Positions 9,699 through 18,400 of a stretch of 36,988 nucleotides of DNA are shown here, one piece after another (within the stretch, counting starts at the first letter, position 1; every line of letters starts with the position of its first letter). Made by a program: the position numbers and the translations under genes. Under the pieces are notes generated by a model. That model worked only from the letters and a program-made list of their open reading frames with translations, was not told the origin of the DNA and ran no database searches. The stretch comes from an uncultured Mycoplasmatota bacterium (GTDB lineage: Bacteria > Bacillota_I > Bacilli_A > RF39 > UBA660), in NCBI GenBank assembly GCA_947569245.1, contig CANORV010000009.1, forward strand, positions 1 through 36,988, written 5' to 3'.

Positions 9699-9727
9699 TT
9701 GCATTATTATTCTTTTTTTGATAAAAT
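9699..9727 (+). promoter_or_regulatory. Promoter of the membrane-anchored disordered protein
   Basis: TTGCAT, a 17-bp spacer and TAAAAT with TG one base upstream (extended -10). A weak 5-bp hairpin (AATGT-GCATT) plus a T-run overlaps it and could end the preceding unit. Confidence 0.6.
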
Positions 9728-9759
9728 TTTAATTGAATAAGATAAGGGAGATGAATTAA

Positions 9760-10701
9760 ATGGATATAAATTTTTTTACAACAATTCCAGGGATTCTAAT
9801 TGTTTGTGGTGTGATACTTTTAGTAATTGCACTAATTATTTTTGTAGTGTCATCATCAAAAAATAAAAAACCTAAAAAAGAGGAAAGCCAAGTTAAAAAT
9901 GATAGTAATACTAGTAATTCTATAAATCCATCATTAGCTACTAGTGATGTTAATGTTGGTACTGATACTGTTAATGTTGTGAGTTCAGGTATTAGTGATA
10001 ATGGTAGCAATGTAACACCTATTGATACAAATAGTGTAAACCAGGTAGGTAATTTGCCAGTACCACCAGTAGTTGATAGTAATGTTAATATGAATATTCC
10101 TATTATTTCAGCTTCTAATCCTGCTTTGGATTCTCCAGAAGTACCATCTGTAGCAGCAACTGAAGTAGATACTGGCACTATTTCTCCAGTATCAATTGAA
10201 CCAGTAGTTGAGCCAGTAATTAACCAGGCACCAGAAGTTGTACCAGTTGTTCCATCACCAGTAATTGATGATGTGATACCAGCAGTTCAACCTGTTGAAA
10301 ATATCAATACTGTAGATACAATATCAACAGATGTTATTGCTCCAGTTCAAAGTGTTAATGATAATTTATCTGATACTTCTAATCTAGGAAATAATCAAGT
10401 TTCTGTATATGGAGGTGTCAATCCAACTGATTCAATTAAAACAGTAGAGGAAGTAAAACCTGTTATTTATGGTGGAAATGATCCTCTTGAAGCAACACAA
10501 AAAATTCCAGTTGTAGAAGAAAGTCATATACCATATGGTGGTAATGTAACACCAATTCCACCAGTTGAAATACCATCTGTTGTAAGTCAAGTACCAGATG
10601 CAAGTATTCCAGAAGTTGTTTCTATACCTGATATTCAACCAATTCCTACTGTTAATCCAGTTGAAGTTAATAATGGTGTTGAAGAAGCAGAAGAATTATA
10701 G
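9760..10701 (+). CDS. Membrane-anchored Pro/Val/Asn-rich disordered protein
   Basis: I do not recognise a family. The 313-residue protein has one N-terminal membrane helix (about residues 10-31), followed by a basic patch (KNKKPKKEE) that places the N terminus outside and the long tail in the cytosol by the positive-inside rule. Residues 40-313 are low complexity, rich in Pro, Val, Asn, Ser, Thr and acidic residues with almost no aromatics, and so probably disordered. Three spaced copies of a YGG-x-N/D-P-like motif (VYGGVNP, IYGGNDP, PYGGNVT) stand out around residues 217-262. It has its own promoter and a strong terminator. A scaffold or spacer role is possible; no enzymatic function is visible. 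Confidence 0.7.
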   Translation: MDINFFTTIPGILIVCGVILLVIALIIFVVSSSKNKKPKKEESQVKNDSNTSNSINPSLATSDVNVGTDTVNVVSSGISDNGSNVTPIDTNSVNQVGNLPVPPVVDSNVNMNIPIISASNPALDSPEVPSVAATEVDTGTISPVSIEPVVEPVINQAPEVVPVVPSPVIDDVIPAVQPVENINTVDTISTDVIAPVQSVNDNLSDTSNLGNNQVSVYGGVNPTDSIKTVEEVKPVIYGGNDPLEATQKIPVVEESHIPYGGNVTPIPPVEIPSVVSQVPDASIPEVVSIPDIQPIPTVNPVEVNNGVEEAEEL

Positions 10702-10718
10702 TTTTTTATATTAAGTGT

Positions 10719-10759
10719 AAACTAAATTGACGATTTTTACGTTAATTTAGTTTTTTTTT
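10719..10759 (+). terminator. Strong Rho-independent terminator
   Basis: A stem of about 14 bp (10719-10732 with 10740-10753, one G-U pair) and a 7-nt loop end in a run of nine T from 10751. It is the longest hairpin seen in the window. Confidence 0.92.
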
Positions 10760-10768
10760 GTTAATTTA

Positions 10769-10797
10769 TTGTAAATTTTTTTAGTTTATGGTATCCT
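10769..10797 (+). promoter_or_regulatory. Promoter of the TasA-like exported protein
   Basis: TTGTAA at 10769-10774, a 17-bp spacer and TATCCT at 10792-10797 preceded by TGG (extended -10). Confidence 0.55.
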
Positions 10798-10818
10798 TTA
10801 TATTAGGAGGATAGTAAA

Positions 10819-12423
10819 ATGAAGTTTAGTAAAAATAATAAAAATATGGTAATGCTAGCTGTTTTATTAATAGCAGTTTTGATAATGATTGGTACAAGTT
10901 ATGCTTTATGGCAGATAACATTACAACAAACTGATACAAATGTTATAACAAGTGGTTGTTTTAAGGTTAGTTTTAAAGATAACAATCCAATAAATTTACA
11001 AAATGCTTTTCCTATTACAGATGATGAAGGAAAAAAACTTATTCCATATCAGTTTACACTAACAAATAATTGTTCAAGTTATGCTAATTATCAGGTTAAT
11101 CTTGAAGTGTTAGATAATACTACTATCAGTAATGATAATTATATTAAAATGATGCTTCAGGAGAAAAAGCCAATTTTGTTAACTTCTAATGATTTAATTG
11201 ATGTTACTTTAAATAATGCTGTTAAATCTTATAAGCTTGAAACAGGTTTTTTAAGTGAGAATGAGGAAAAAACATTTAATTTAAGACTATGGTTAGATGA
11301 GGAGACTCCAACAACAGAAGAAGTTATGAATAAAATTTTTAATAGTAAAGTAACTATTATTACAAGTCATCAAAAGAATGCTCCAACTTTTTCAGAAGCT
11401 GTTACGACATGTGGTAACAATGGTTATGATGCTAAAACTTGTATGTTAGAGAATAGTAAATATGATACTACTAATTTAATTAAAGATGGTACTGTCGATG
11501 ATAATTTAAGATTTGTTGGGAAGAATCCAGATAATTATGTGTTATTTAATGGTCAAAAATGGAGAATTATTGGAGTAATGAATAACATTGAAGGTAGTGA
11601 TGGTACAAAGGATTCAAGAATTAAGCTTCTTAGTAAAGAAAGTGTTGGAAAGATGTCATGGAATGCATCTTCACAACAATTGGAAAATGGTTTAGAGGAA
11701 GGAAATATGGGTGTTGGACTTAATGAATGGAGTCAAGCAGACATGATGAAGGTTTTAAATCCTGGTTATGAAAGTGAGGCAATCGGTGGTAGCCTTTATT
11801 GGAATAAGCAAAGTGGTACTTGTTATTATGGAGAAAATAATGCAACCACTGCTTGTGATTTTACTGTAACAGGTTTGAATGAAGAAAGTAAATCATATAT
11901 AGATAATGTCGTGTGGAATACTGGTAGTAATACTGTTGGAGAAACTGTGGATACTCTTACTCCTAATACATTTTATCAGGCTGAAAGAAGTGATAAAGGT
12001 GGTAAACAATGTGATACATCACATATGTTTTGCACAGATAAGGTTGATAGAACTACAAAATGGACTGGAAGGGTTGGCTTAATGTATCCATCAGATTTTG
12101 GATATGCTACAAGTGGAAGTACGACTACTCCTAGAAATACGTGTATAAATACTTCGATGAGAAAGCAGTGGCAGGGAAAAGCTGATTGTTATAATAATGA
12201 TTGGATATTTGACGGTGTTTTTCACTGGACAATGATGCCATATGCTGATCCAAGTGTTGCTGCATATGTTATTAGAATTTGGGAGAATGCTGATCTTATG
12301 GAGGCTGCTTCAGGATTTGGTAATGGTTATGGACAAACTCATCCAGCAATTTATTTAAAACCATCTACTATGATTAAGTCAGGTACTGGTACATTTGATG
12401 ATCCATATATTTTGAGTCAATAA
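10819..12423 (+). CDS. Exported modular protein with TasA/camelysin-like N terminus
   Basis: The 534-residue protein begins with a basic N terminus and a hydrophobic segment (about 10-31) ending in GTSYALWQIT, like the SipW-dependent signal peptides of TasA and camelysin. Residues about 35-180 resemble the TasA-like beta-sandwich, which builds extracellular fibres or acts on the surface. A second region (about 190-534) has many cysteines and signposts such as WRIIGV, AIYLKP and a C-terminal GTGTFDDPYIL. I have an impression of similar segments in exported proteins of gut Bacillota but cannot name a domain. The start follows AGGAGG. Promoter and terminator make it a single-gene unit. No sipW homologue lies in this window. 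Export is well supported, fibre formation is not. Confidence 0.75.
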   Translation: MKFSKNNKNMVMLAVLLIAVLIMIGTSYALWQITLQQTDTNVITSGCFKVSFKDNNPINLQNAFPITDDEGKKLIPYQFTLTNNCSSYANYQVNLEVLDNTTISNDNYIKMMLQEKKPILLTSNDLIDVTLNNAVKSYKLETGFLSENEEKTFNLRLWLDEETPTTEEVMNKIFNSKVTIITSHQKNAPTFSEAVTTCGNNGYDAKTCMLENSKYDTTNLIKDGTVDDNLRFVGKNPDNYVLFNGQKWRIIGVMNNIEGSDGTKDSRIKLLSKESVGKMSWNASSQQLENGLEEGNMGVGLNEWSQADMMKVLNPGYESEAIGGSLYWNKQSGTCYYGENNATTACDFTVTGLNEESKSYIDNVVWNTGSNTVGETVDTLTPNTFYQAERSDKGGKQCDTSHMFCTDKVDRTTKWTGRVGLMYPSDFGYATSGSTTTPRNTCINTSMRKQWQGKADCYNNDWIFDGVFHWTMMPYADPSVAAYVIRIWENADLMEAASGFGNGYGQTHPAIYLKPSTMIKSGTGTFDDPYILSQ

Positions 12424-12437
12424 ATATAAATAGAACC

Positions 12438-12470
12438 AAAAGCTAAAACTAAAAAATTTAGCTTTTTTTT
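12438..12470 (+). terminator. Terminator after the TasA-like gene
   Basis: A 10-bp perfect stem (AAAAGCTAAA with TTTAGCTTTT), a 9-nt loop and a run of eight T. Confidence 0.88.
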
Positions 12471-12726
12471 ACAAGGAAAATCTTTAAATATATAAATATC
12501 AATATTTAAGATGATATAGGAAAAATAGATATTACTTTGATAGTTGAGTTTATAATCATTATTTTTATAAGAATAGTGTTTATGTTTATTGATTATTAAT
12601 TTAAGTAGAATGTTAAACAAGATACTATGATATTCTTTTTATAAAATTTTTTGTTCTTTATTAAGACAGGAATAATTAATTTTTACTTTCATATATTTTA
12701 TTGTAGAAAGGAATGATATAATATAT
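12471..12726 (+). other. Gene-free AT-rich leader upstream of spoVS
   Basis: These 256 bp hold no credible ORF on either strand. A sigma-H promoter would be expected from B. subtilis spoVS. AGGAATAAT near 12668 and AGGAAAAAT near 12517 resemble sigma-H -35 boxes, but I see no correctly spaced GAAT -10. No clear sigma-A pair is seen either. The nearest ribosome site, GAAAGG, lies unusually far (16 bases) from the spoVS start. Confidence 0.4.
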
Positions 12727-12987
12727 ATGGAAACATTAAAAGTTTCATCTAAATCTAGTCCAAATAGTGTTGCAGGTGCTTTAGCTAATGTAATGCGTGA
12801 AAAAGGAAGTGTAGAAATACAAGCAATAGGTGCAGGTGCTTTGAATCAGGCAATTAAGGCAATAGCAATTGCTCGTGGTTTTGTTGCTCCATCTGGTAAG
12901 AATTTGGTATGTACACCAGCTTTTACTGATATTGTTATAGATGGTGAGGAGAAAACAGCAATTAAATTAATAGTTGATGCTATTTAA
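12727..12987 (+). CDS. spoVS: Stage V sporulation protein S
   Basis: The 86-residue product matches SpoVS along its whole length: METLKVSSKSSPNSVAGAL, the central IQAIGAGALNQA-KA-AIARGFVAPSG and the C-terminal AFTDI-IDGEE-TAIKLIV. SpoVS is a small Alba-fold-like protein that in B. subtilis is needed for normal passage through stage V and affects septation timing. It is highly conserved in sporulating Bacillota, so this is strong evidence for sporulation. In B. subtilis it lies just upstream of tdh-kbl-miaB-ymcA-cotE; here a glycan locus follows. The start is fixed by homology. A terminator follows, making it a single-gene unit. Confidence 0.98.
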   Translation: METLKVSSKSSPNSVAGALANVMREKGSVEIQAIGAGALNQAIKAIAIARGFVAPSGKNLVCTPAFTDIVIDGEEKTAIKLIVDAI

Positions 12988-13012
12988 TAATACTATAAGT
13001 TAGTTAAGATAT

Positions 13013-13041
13013 GATATAGATTATTAATCTGTATCTTTTTT
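13013..13041 (+). terminator. Terminator of spoVS
   Basis: A 10-bp stem (GATATAGATT with AATCTGTATC, one G-U pair), a 3-nt loop and six T. Confidence 0.85.
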
Positions 13042-13043
13042 GT

Positions 13044-13072
13044 TTGTTTTCTTAAAAAAATTTTGTTATACT
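13044..13072 (+). promoter_or_regulatory. Promoter at the head of the glycan locus
   Basis: TTGTTT at 13044-13049, a 17-bp spacer and TATACT at 13067-13072 preceded by TGT. It starts within 3 bp of the spoVS terminator T-tract. Confidence 0.7.
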
Positions 13073-13090
13073 TTTAATAGGTGATGATAG

Positions 13091-13954
13091 ATGACGGCAC
13101 TTGTTATAATTCACTATAATGATTACGATTCTACTAAAAATTTATTGATTAATGTTAAAGATTATAAAGCAATTGATTATGTTCTAGTAGTTGATAACTG
13201 CTCAAGTGATGACTCTTATAAGAGATTACTTGAATTTGAAACAAAAAAAGTAGAAGTAATTAAAACCCTTAAAAATGCTGGATATTCTAGTGCTATAAAT
13301 TATGGTTGTAAATATTTAATAGAAAAATTTGGAGATATTAATCTAATTATTTCAAATTCAGATATTGTTATAAATAAAAATAGTGATATTAAAAGACTTA
13401 GTATGGTACTTGATAGTAGTAGTTCTTATGCAGTTATTGCACCAGTTATTATTGAAAAAAAGACTTTAAATAGAGGATGGAAGATACCAAAACCATTTAT
13501 TGAAGTACTCTTAAATATTCCTTATTTTCATCGTTATGTAAGAAGAAAATTTGTTCATTATAATGATAAACATTTTAATAGTGAGTTTTCTGTAGTTGAA
13601 GCTGTTAGTGGATGTTTTTTTATGATAAAGTCTTCAGTGTTAGAGAAAATTGATTTTTTAGATGAAAATGTGTTTTTGTATTATGAAGAAAATATTTTAG
13701 GAAAAAAAATAGAAAAACTTGGTAAGAAAGTAATTATTGATAATGGTGTTATAGTTGTACATAATCATTCTGTTTCAATTGATAAAAATATGAAAAGAAT
13801 AAAGAAGTATAAGGAACTAAAAAAGAGTCAATATTATTTTCAGTGCAATTATAATAAAGCTAATTTAATAGAGAGAGTATTACTTAAAGTTAGTTCATGT
13901 TTAAGTACTATTATGTATTCTATTTTGTATTTTGTTAAGGATTTATTTAAATAA
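13091..13954 (+). CDS. GT2 glycosyltransferase, WbbL/rhamnosyltransferase-like
   Basis: The 287-residue protein has a GT-A fold: IIHYNDYDST at the N terminus, VVDNCSSDD for the nucleotide, NAGYSSAINYG, and ISNSDIVI in the DxD position. VSGCFFMIKSS followed by FDE-like FLDENVFLYYEE is the acceptor and catalytic segment typical of WbbL-like rhamnosyltransferases. The C-terminal 25 residues are hydrophobic and basic, suggesting membrane association. Start: ATG after AGGTGATG. It is the first gene of the glycan locus with its own promoter and no terminator before rfbA. The transferred sugar is not certain; rhamnose is suggested by family and neighbours. Confidence 0.85.
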   Translation: MTALVIIHYNDYDSTKNLLINVKDYKAIDYVLVVDNCSSDDSYKRLLEFETKKVEVIKTLKNAGYSSAINYGCKYLIEKFGDINLIISNSDIVINKNSDIKRLSMVLDSSSSYAVIAPVIIEKKTLNRGWKIPKPFIEVLLNIPYFHRYVRRKFVHYNDKHFNSEFSVVEAVSGCFFMIKSSVLEKIDFLDENVFLYYEENILGKKIEKLGKKVIIDNGVIVVHNHSVSIDKNMKRIKKYKELKKSQYYFQCNYNKANLIERVLLKVSSCLSTIMYSILYFVKDLFK

Positions 13955-13984
13955 CTATGTGTGTTATAATAGTTATGTTATAAT
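13951..13984 (+). promoter_or_regulatory. Inverted repeat and two extended -10 elements before rfbA
   Basis: ATAACTAT (13951-13958) and ATAGTTAT (13969-13976) form an 8-bp inverted repeat around TATAAT at 13965-13970. A second TGT-TATAAT follows at 13976-13984. Neither has a convincing -35. No T-tract follows, so an operator or paired weak promoters fit better than a terminator. Confidence 0.4.
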
Positions 13985-14014
13985 TAATTATATGAAGTAT
14001 GGAGGTTTTGAAAT

Positions 14015-14890
14015 TTGAAAGGTATAATTTTAGCGGGTGGGTCTGGTACTAGACTTTATCCGATTACAGAGGGTATTAGTAAACAGTTAATACCAATTTA
14101 TGATAAACCGATGATTTATTATCCGTTATCAATTTTAATGCTTGCTGGTATTAGGGATATTCTTTTAATTACAACAAAGGAAGATCAGCCTGGATTTAAG
14201 CGGCTTTTTGGTACTGGTAGGCAGTTTGGTTTAAATTTAGAGTATATTATTCAACCATCACCTGATGGACTTGCTCAAGCTTTTACGTTAGGTAAAGATT
14301 TTGTTTTAAATGATACGTGTGCAATGATATTGGGAGATAATATTTTTTACGGAAATGATCTTGTTAAGAAGTTAAATGATGCAAGGAAAAATGCCGATAA
14401 AGGATATGCAACAATTTTTGGCTATCAAGTAGCTGATCCAGAGAGATTTGGAATTATGGAAATTGATTCAAATAATAATGTGTTGTCTGTTGAAGAAAAG
14501 CCTAAATTACCAAAGAGTGATTTTGCAATTACTGGTCTTTATTTCTATGATAATAGTGTAGTTGATAAAGCTTTTAAGATTAATAAGTCTATTAGAGGAG
14601 AATACGAAATTACTGATTTAAATAGGATGTATTTGGATGAAGGAAGACTAAAAGCTGAACTTTTAGGTGGTGGATATGCTTGGTTTGATACAGGGCTTAC
14701 TGATAGTTTGCTAGATGCAAGTAATACTATTAAAACTCTTCAAAAATTAAGGGCTTCTATAATCAGTTGTCCAGAGCAAATTGCTTATAAATTGGGATGG
14801 ATAAATAGGGAAGAATTATTAAAAAGAGCTAATTTAATGAAGAAAAATGATTATGGAAAGTATTTGATGAAGGTTTATGAAAAAAATTAG
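14015..14890 (+). CDS. rfbA: Glucose-1-phosphate thymidylyltransferase
   Basis: The 291-residue enzyme joins dTTP and glucose-1-phosphate to dTDP-glucose, the first step to dTDP-L-rhamnose and other dTDP-hexoses. The signature GGSGTRLYPIT near the N terminus binds the nucleotide; SKQLIPIYDKPMIYYPLS, the IIQPSPDGLAQAF segment and the ILGDNIFYG metal site are all intact. The length equals that of RmlA/RfbA. The start is TTG at 14015, about nine bases after GGAGG. rfbB, rfbC and rfbD are not nearby, so the dTDP-sugar it feeds cannot be named for certain; the surrounding rhamnan-type genes favour rhamnose. Confidence 0.97.
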   Translation: MKGIILAGGSGTRLYPITEGISKQLIPIYDKPMIYYPLSILMLAGIRDILLITTKEDQPGFKRLFGTGRQFGLNLEYIIQPSPDGLAQAFTLGKDFVLNDTCAMILGDNIFYGNDLVKKLNDARKNADKGYATIFGYQVADPERFGIMEIDSNNNVLSVEEKPKLPKSDFAITGLYFYDNSVVDKAFKINKSIRGEYEITDLNRMYLDEGRLKAELLGGGYAWFDTGLTDSLLDASNTIKTLQKLRASIISCPEQIAYKLGWINREELLKRANLMKKNDYGKYLMKVYEKN

Positions 14891-15000
14891 TTCTTTGTAA
14901 AAAAGGTTATAGGTTGTTTTGGTAGTGTACATATGAAATATAAAATATTGATATGTTATAAATTTTAAGAATGTTTTAGAAGTAATAAGGAGAATTAAGT

Positions 15001-16590
15001 ATGAGTAAAAAAAGCATGATAGTCGAATGGACTTGTAAAAATAAAAAAATGGGCTTTATTGTTTTAGGCATTTTTTTTGTTGCTATGTTGATTTTACATA
15101 ATTTTGTAGAATTATATGGGGATGATTTTTGGTATGGGACGTATAGCCACCTTAATTTATTTAAATGTGTTACTGAAACTGCAAATTTGTATTTAGTATC
15201 TAATGGTAGGTTAGTAGTAAATATCTTAATTAGTATATTTTTATATGGTAATGTATTTGTTTGGAGAGTTGTTCATCCTATCTTATTAACACTATTTATA
15301 TACGTCATTGCCAAAATTTTGTCTAATGATAATTTTAGTTTTAATGTGTCAGTAATTTTGGGATGCGTTTTCTTTATGATGATAGATGTGTTAGTATCAC
15401 AGGAAGCTATATATTGGTTAACTGGTTCATTAAATTATATAATTCCTACATTTTTAATATTATTACATTTTTATTTATTTAATAGTTATGTAACTAATAA
15501 AAACAGCTTTTTTAGAAAGAATAATTTAGGCTTTTTATTACCATTAATTGCAATTTTTACAACAATGCAGGTTGAGCAATCATCATTTGTTAGTTGTGGA
15601 TTAGTAATTTTATTGTTAGGATATCGTTTCTTTTTTAAGAAAGAAAAATTGGATATGGTTATGATTTTAGATTTACTTGTTAATATTGCTTGTTTTTTAC
15701 TAATTGTATTTGCACCTTTAAGTTTGAGTAGACTTGGTGTAGAGCAAGCTCAGAGTCAATCACAATTTACAGTTATAACACATAATTTAAAGTACTTTGT
15801 TCAATTGTTTTTTACATATAGACCTTATCAGATATTTAATATTATATATTTATTCTTCTTAACTGTATCATTATCTAATAAATTTAAGAAAGATAGTAAG
15901 TTACATAAAGGATATTTATTACTTTCAATGATGGCTATTTTTGCATTTATTACAATTATGTTGAAATCATCTATTGGAAATCAATTTGTGTTTAGAGAGT
16001 TTATTTTTGATAATTTTATTAAGTTTTCGTTAGTGGCGTTTGCAATAATTGTTTTCTTTGGTAGTCAAGTAATTTATTGCTTTTATACTTTTAAAGAGAA
16101 AAATCCTTATCCATCTATATTTTTACTATCAGGATGGTCAGTTCAATTAATGATGATTTGTGTTCCAACTATGGGATATAGAACAACACTTATTACACAT
16201 TGTATGTTATGGCTTGTTTTATTTCCAATTATAATTGATATTTTACGTAGTAAGAAAAAGAATAATGACAGATTATTTTTTAATGCAACTTTTATACTTT
16301 GTATAGCTTTTTTTGCTTTCTTTTATCAGTGGTGGTATCATGTTGATGGCTATTCTAAAAATAGTAAAATACTTAGAGAAAATGAAAGAATTGTGCTTCA
16401 GTATAAAAAAGAAAATTATAAAGGTATAGATAAAATAGAATTGATGCTTCCAGAAACGCAAGCTTATCGTTGGATGATGCCTTATGAATCTGAAGGTCAT
16501 AAAAGAGTGTTTAGAGAATTCTATAATATTCCTGCTGATGTGGAAATTCAATATTTAGATAAAGAATCTAATGTGGTAATAACGTTTTAA
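15001..16590 (+). CDS. Polytopic membrane protein, GT-C/DUF6056-like
   Basis: The 529-residue protein has about ten or more hydrophobic helices (first at about residues 17-37, last near 425-445) and a soluble C-terminal tail of about 80 residues. The first outside loop contains YGDDFWYG and, further on, SNGRLV, an acidic-motif loop plus NGR arrangement that I associate with DUF6056 and other GT-C-type glycosyltransferases using polyprenyl-phosphate sugars. Its place between rfbA and the ABC transporter genes supports a role in extracytoplasmic decoration of the polymer. The start follows AAGGAG. The family call is moderate; donor and acceptor are unknown. A Wzy-type polymerase is a less likely alternative. 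Confidence 0.65.
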   Translation: MSKKSMIVEWTCKNKKMGFIVLGIFFVAMLILHNFVELYGDDFWYGTYSHLNLFKCVTETANLYLVSNGRLVVNILISIFLYGNVFVWRVVHPILLTLFIYVIAKILSNDNFSFNVSVILGCVFFMMIDVLVSQEAIYWLTGSLNYIIPTFLILLHFYLFNSYVTNKNSFFRKNNLGFLLPLIAIFTTMQVEQSSFVSCGLVILLLGYRFFFKKEKLDMVMILDLLVNIACFLLIVFAPLSLSRLGVEQAQSQSQFTVITHNLKYFVQLFFTYRPYQIFNIIYLFFLTVSLSNKFKKDSKLHKGYLLLSMMAIFAFITIMLKSSIGNQFVFREFIFDNFIKFSLVAFAIIVFFGSQVIYCFYTFKEKNPYPSIFLLSGWSVQLMMICVPTMGYRTTLITHCMLWLVLFPIIIDILRSKKKNNDRLFFNATFILCIAFFAFFYQWWYHVDGYSKNSKILRENERIVLQYKKENYKGIDKIELMLPETQAYRWMMPYESEGHKRVFREFYNIPADVEIQYLDKESNVVITF

Positions 16591-16608
16591 TTATAGGAGG
16601 TAACTAAT

Positions 16609-18399
16609 ATGAAATTAAATTTAGATTTTTATAAGGGAACAGATGAGTATAGTGATGGTGATATAGAGGATACAATATTAAAGTTTATAAAAAAATATCC
16701 TGATAATTTAGAAAAAGCTTTTTTGGAAAATGAAGAGTGGGCTATATTTTATCATTTGTCTTCACTAAGAAAAAATTCTATTAGTTGGTATCCTTTTAAA
16801 TCCAACTGCACTATTTTAGAAGTTGGTGGAGGAATGGGAGCAATTACTGATACATTATGCAAAAAGGCAAAGAAGGTAACCAGTATTGAACTTTCTAAGA
16901 GGAGAGCAACAGCTATTGAGATGAGAAATGAAAAAAATAATAATTTAGAAATTATTGTTGGAAATTTTAATGATATAGTTTTAAAAGAAAAATATGATTA
17001 TATTTTATTAAATGGTGTTTTTGAGTATGCACAGTTATATGTTGATTCTGAGCAACCATATGTTGATTTTTTAAATAAGTTAAAAGATAATTTAAAAGAT
17101 GACGGAAAGATATTGATAGCTATAGAAAATAAGTTTGGTTTGAAATATTGGTGTGGAGCAGGTGAAGATCATACTGGTCTTCCATATGATGGGATAAATG
17201 ATTATGTTAATTCTAATTTTGCTAGGACTTTTAGTAAAGAAGAATTAAGTACAATTGCAAAACATTGTCATTTAAATGCTAATTTTTATTATATGTTTCC
17301 AGATTATAAATTTCCAAAGATAATATATACAGATGAAGCATTAGAGAAAAATGTGTTTCTAGATTATTCTCCATATTATTATAGAAAAATGGATTTATTC
17401 GTTAATGAAAAAAATGTTTATAAAGAAATATATAATAATAAAATGATTCCTTTTTTTGCAAATTCTTACTTTTTGGAATTATCTAATACTGTAACACCAA
17501 AGCAAATAGAATTTGTAAAATATAATAATGATTATAGAAAAAAAGAATACGATATATTTACGTATTTAAAAGATAACATGGTTTATAAAGAGGCTAATAA
17601 TTCATTAGCTAAGGCTAAAATACATGAAATTTTAAGTATTAATAAATATTTAAAGGATAATTCTATCGATGTAGTGGATGTAGAAAAGGATAAGGAAAAA
17701 ATTTTTTCTTTGTATGTACAGGGGCAAAATTTGGAAGATAAAATAAATCATCTTTATTCAGTTGGTGAAATAGATTCCATTATGTGTATATATGATAATA
17801 TTTTTGAGTTGATAAAAAAAGCAGGTGGCAAGACTGTTAATAATTTAAAGAATAATATTTTTTCTAAATATGGAATAAAACTCAATAAAGATGAATATGC
17901 AAATTTACATTTTTTGGCAAATGGAGTTATTGATATTATTCCTAGTAACATTATAGAAAAAGATGATAAGTATGTATTGTTTGATCAAGAATGGATGGAG
18001 AAAAATGTTCCAATTGAATATATAATGTATCGTGGTATTATTACAACAATTGGTAAGATTAATGATAAGTATGATTTAACAAAATTATTATTTAAAAGAT
18101 ATGATATTAATTATGAATTGATGAATGAGTTAGATCAGAGATTTTTAAGCCATATTCACAGTGAAGAATATAGTGTTCATGTACATTATTATAATAATGT
18201 TGAAGTAATAGATAATGTGAATGATTTATTACATATGAGATATGATTATCCATTATTAAAAGAAGATAATCAAGTAATGAAAGATACTATAAAAAATTTA
18301 AAAGATGAAAATGATAGGTTACTTTATAATTTTAATTTAGTGTTAAACTCAAAAGGATGGAAGATGCTTGAAAGGCTTAGAAAATTAAAAAGGTGGTAA
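16609..18399 (+). CDS. SAM-methyltransferase with C-terminal kinase-like and coiled-coil regions
   Basis: The 596-residue protein carries a class I methyltransferase domain at about residues 60-210: ILEVGGGMGAITDTL (motif I), then SIELSKRR and YDYILLNGVFEY. AIENKFGLKYWCGAGEDHTG follows, a segment I associate with polysaccharide-locus methyltransferases. Residues about 300-530 look like a second domain whose VLFDQEWMEKNVPIEY resembles the DxEW element of sugar-kinase-like domains. The last 45 residues form a coiled coil ending in LNSKGWKMLERLRKLKRW. A similar motif begins the WbsX-RgpF fusion encoded at 19935. It may methylate or cap the growing chain before export; that is inferred. It lies directly ahead of the exporter genes. 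Confidence 0.75.
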   Translation: MKLNLDFYKGTDEYSDGDIEDTILKFIKKYPDNLEKAFLENEEWAIFYHLSSLRKNSISWYPFKSNCTILEVGGGMGAITDTLCKKAKKVTSIELSKRRATAIEMRNEKNNNLEIIVGNFNDIVLKEKYDYILLNGVFEYAQLYVDSEQPYVDFLNKLKDNLKDDGKILIAIENKFGLKYWCGAGEDHTGLPYDGINDYVNSNFARTFSKEELSTIAKHCHLNANFYYMFPDYKFPKIIYTDEALEKNVFLDYSPYYYRKMDLFVNEKNVYKEIYNNKMIPFFANSYFLELSNTVTPKQIEFVKYNNDYRKKEYDIFTYLKDNMVYKEANNSLAKAKIHEILSINKYLKDNSIDVVDVEKDKEKIFSLYVQGQNLEDKINHLYSVGEIDSIMCIYDNIFELIKKAGGKTVNNLKNNIFSKYGIKLNKDEYANLHFLANGVIDIIPSNIIEKDDKYVLFDQEWMEKNVPIEYIMYRGIITTIGKINDKYDLTKLLFKRYDINYELMNELDQRFLSHIHSEEYSVHVHYYNNVEVIDNVNDLLHMRYDYPLLKEDNQVMKDTIKNLKDENDRLLYNFNLVLNSKGWKMLERLRKLKRW

Positions 18400-18400
18400 A

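Noticed and set aside
9756-10178. A 140-codon minus-strand frame opposite the disordered protein gene.
   Set aside because: It mirrors the repetitive Val/Thr/Ser codons of the plus-strand gene, which has a promoter, ribosome site and terminator in the right direction.
12417-12620. A 67-codon minus-strand frame.
   Set aside because: It runs through the terminator of the TasA-like gene, has AT-driven Asn/Lys/Ile/Tyr composition and no ribosome site.
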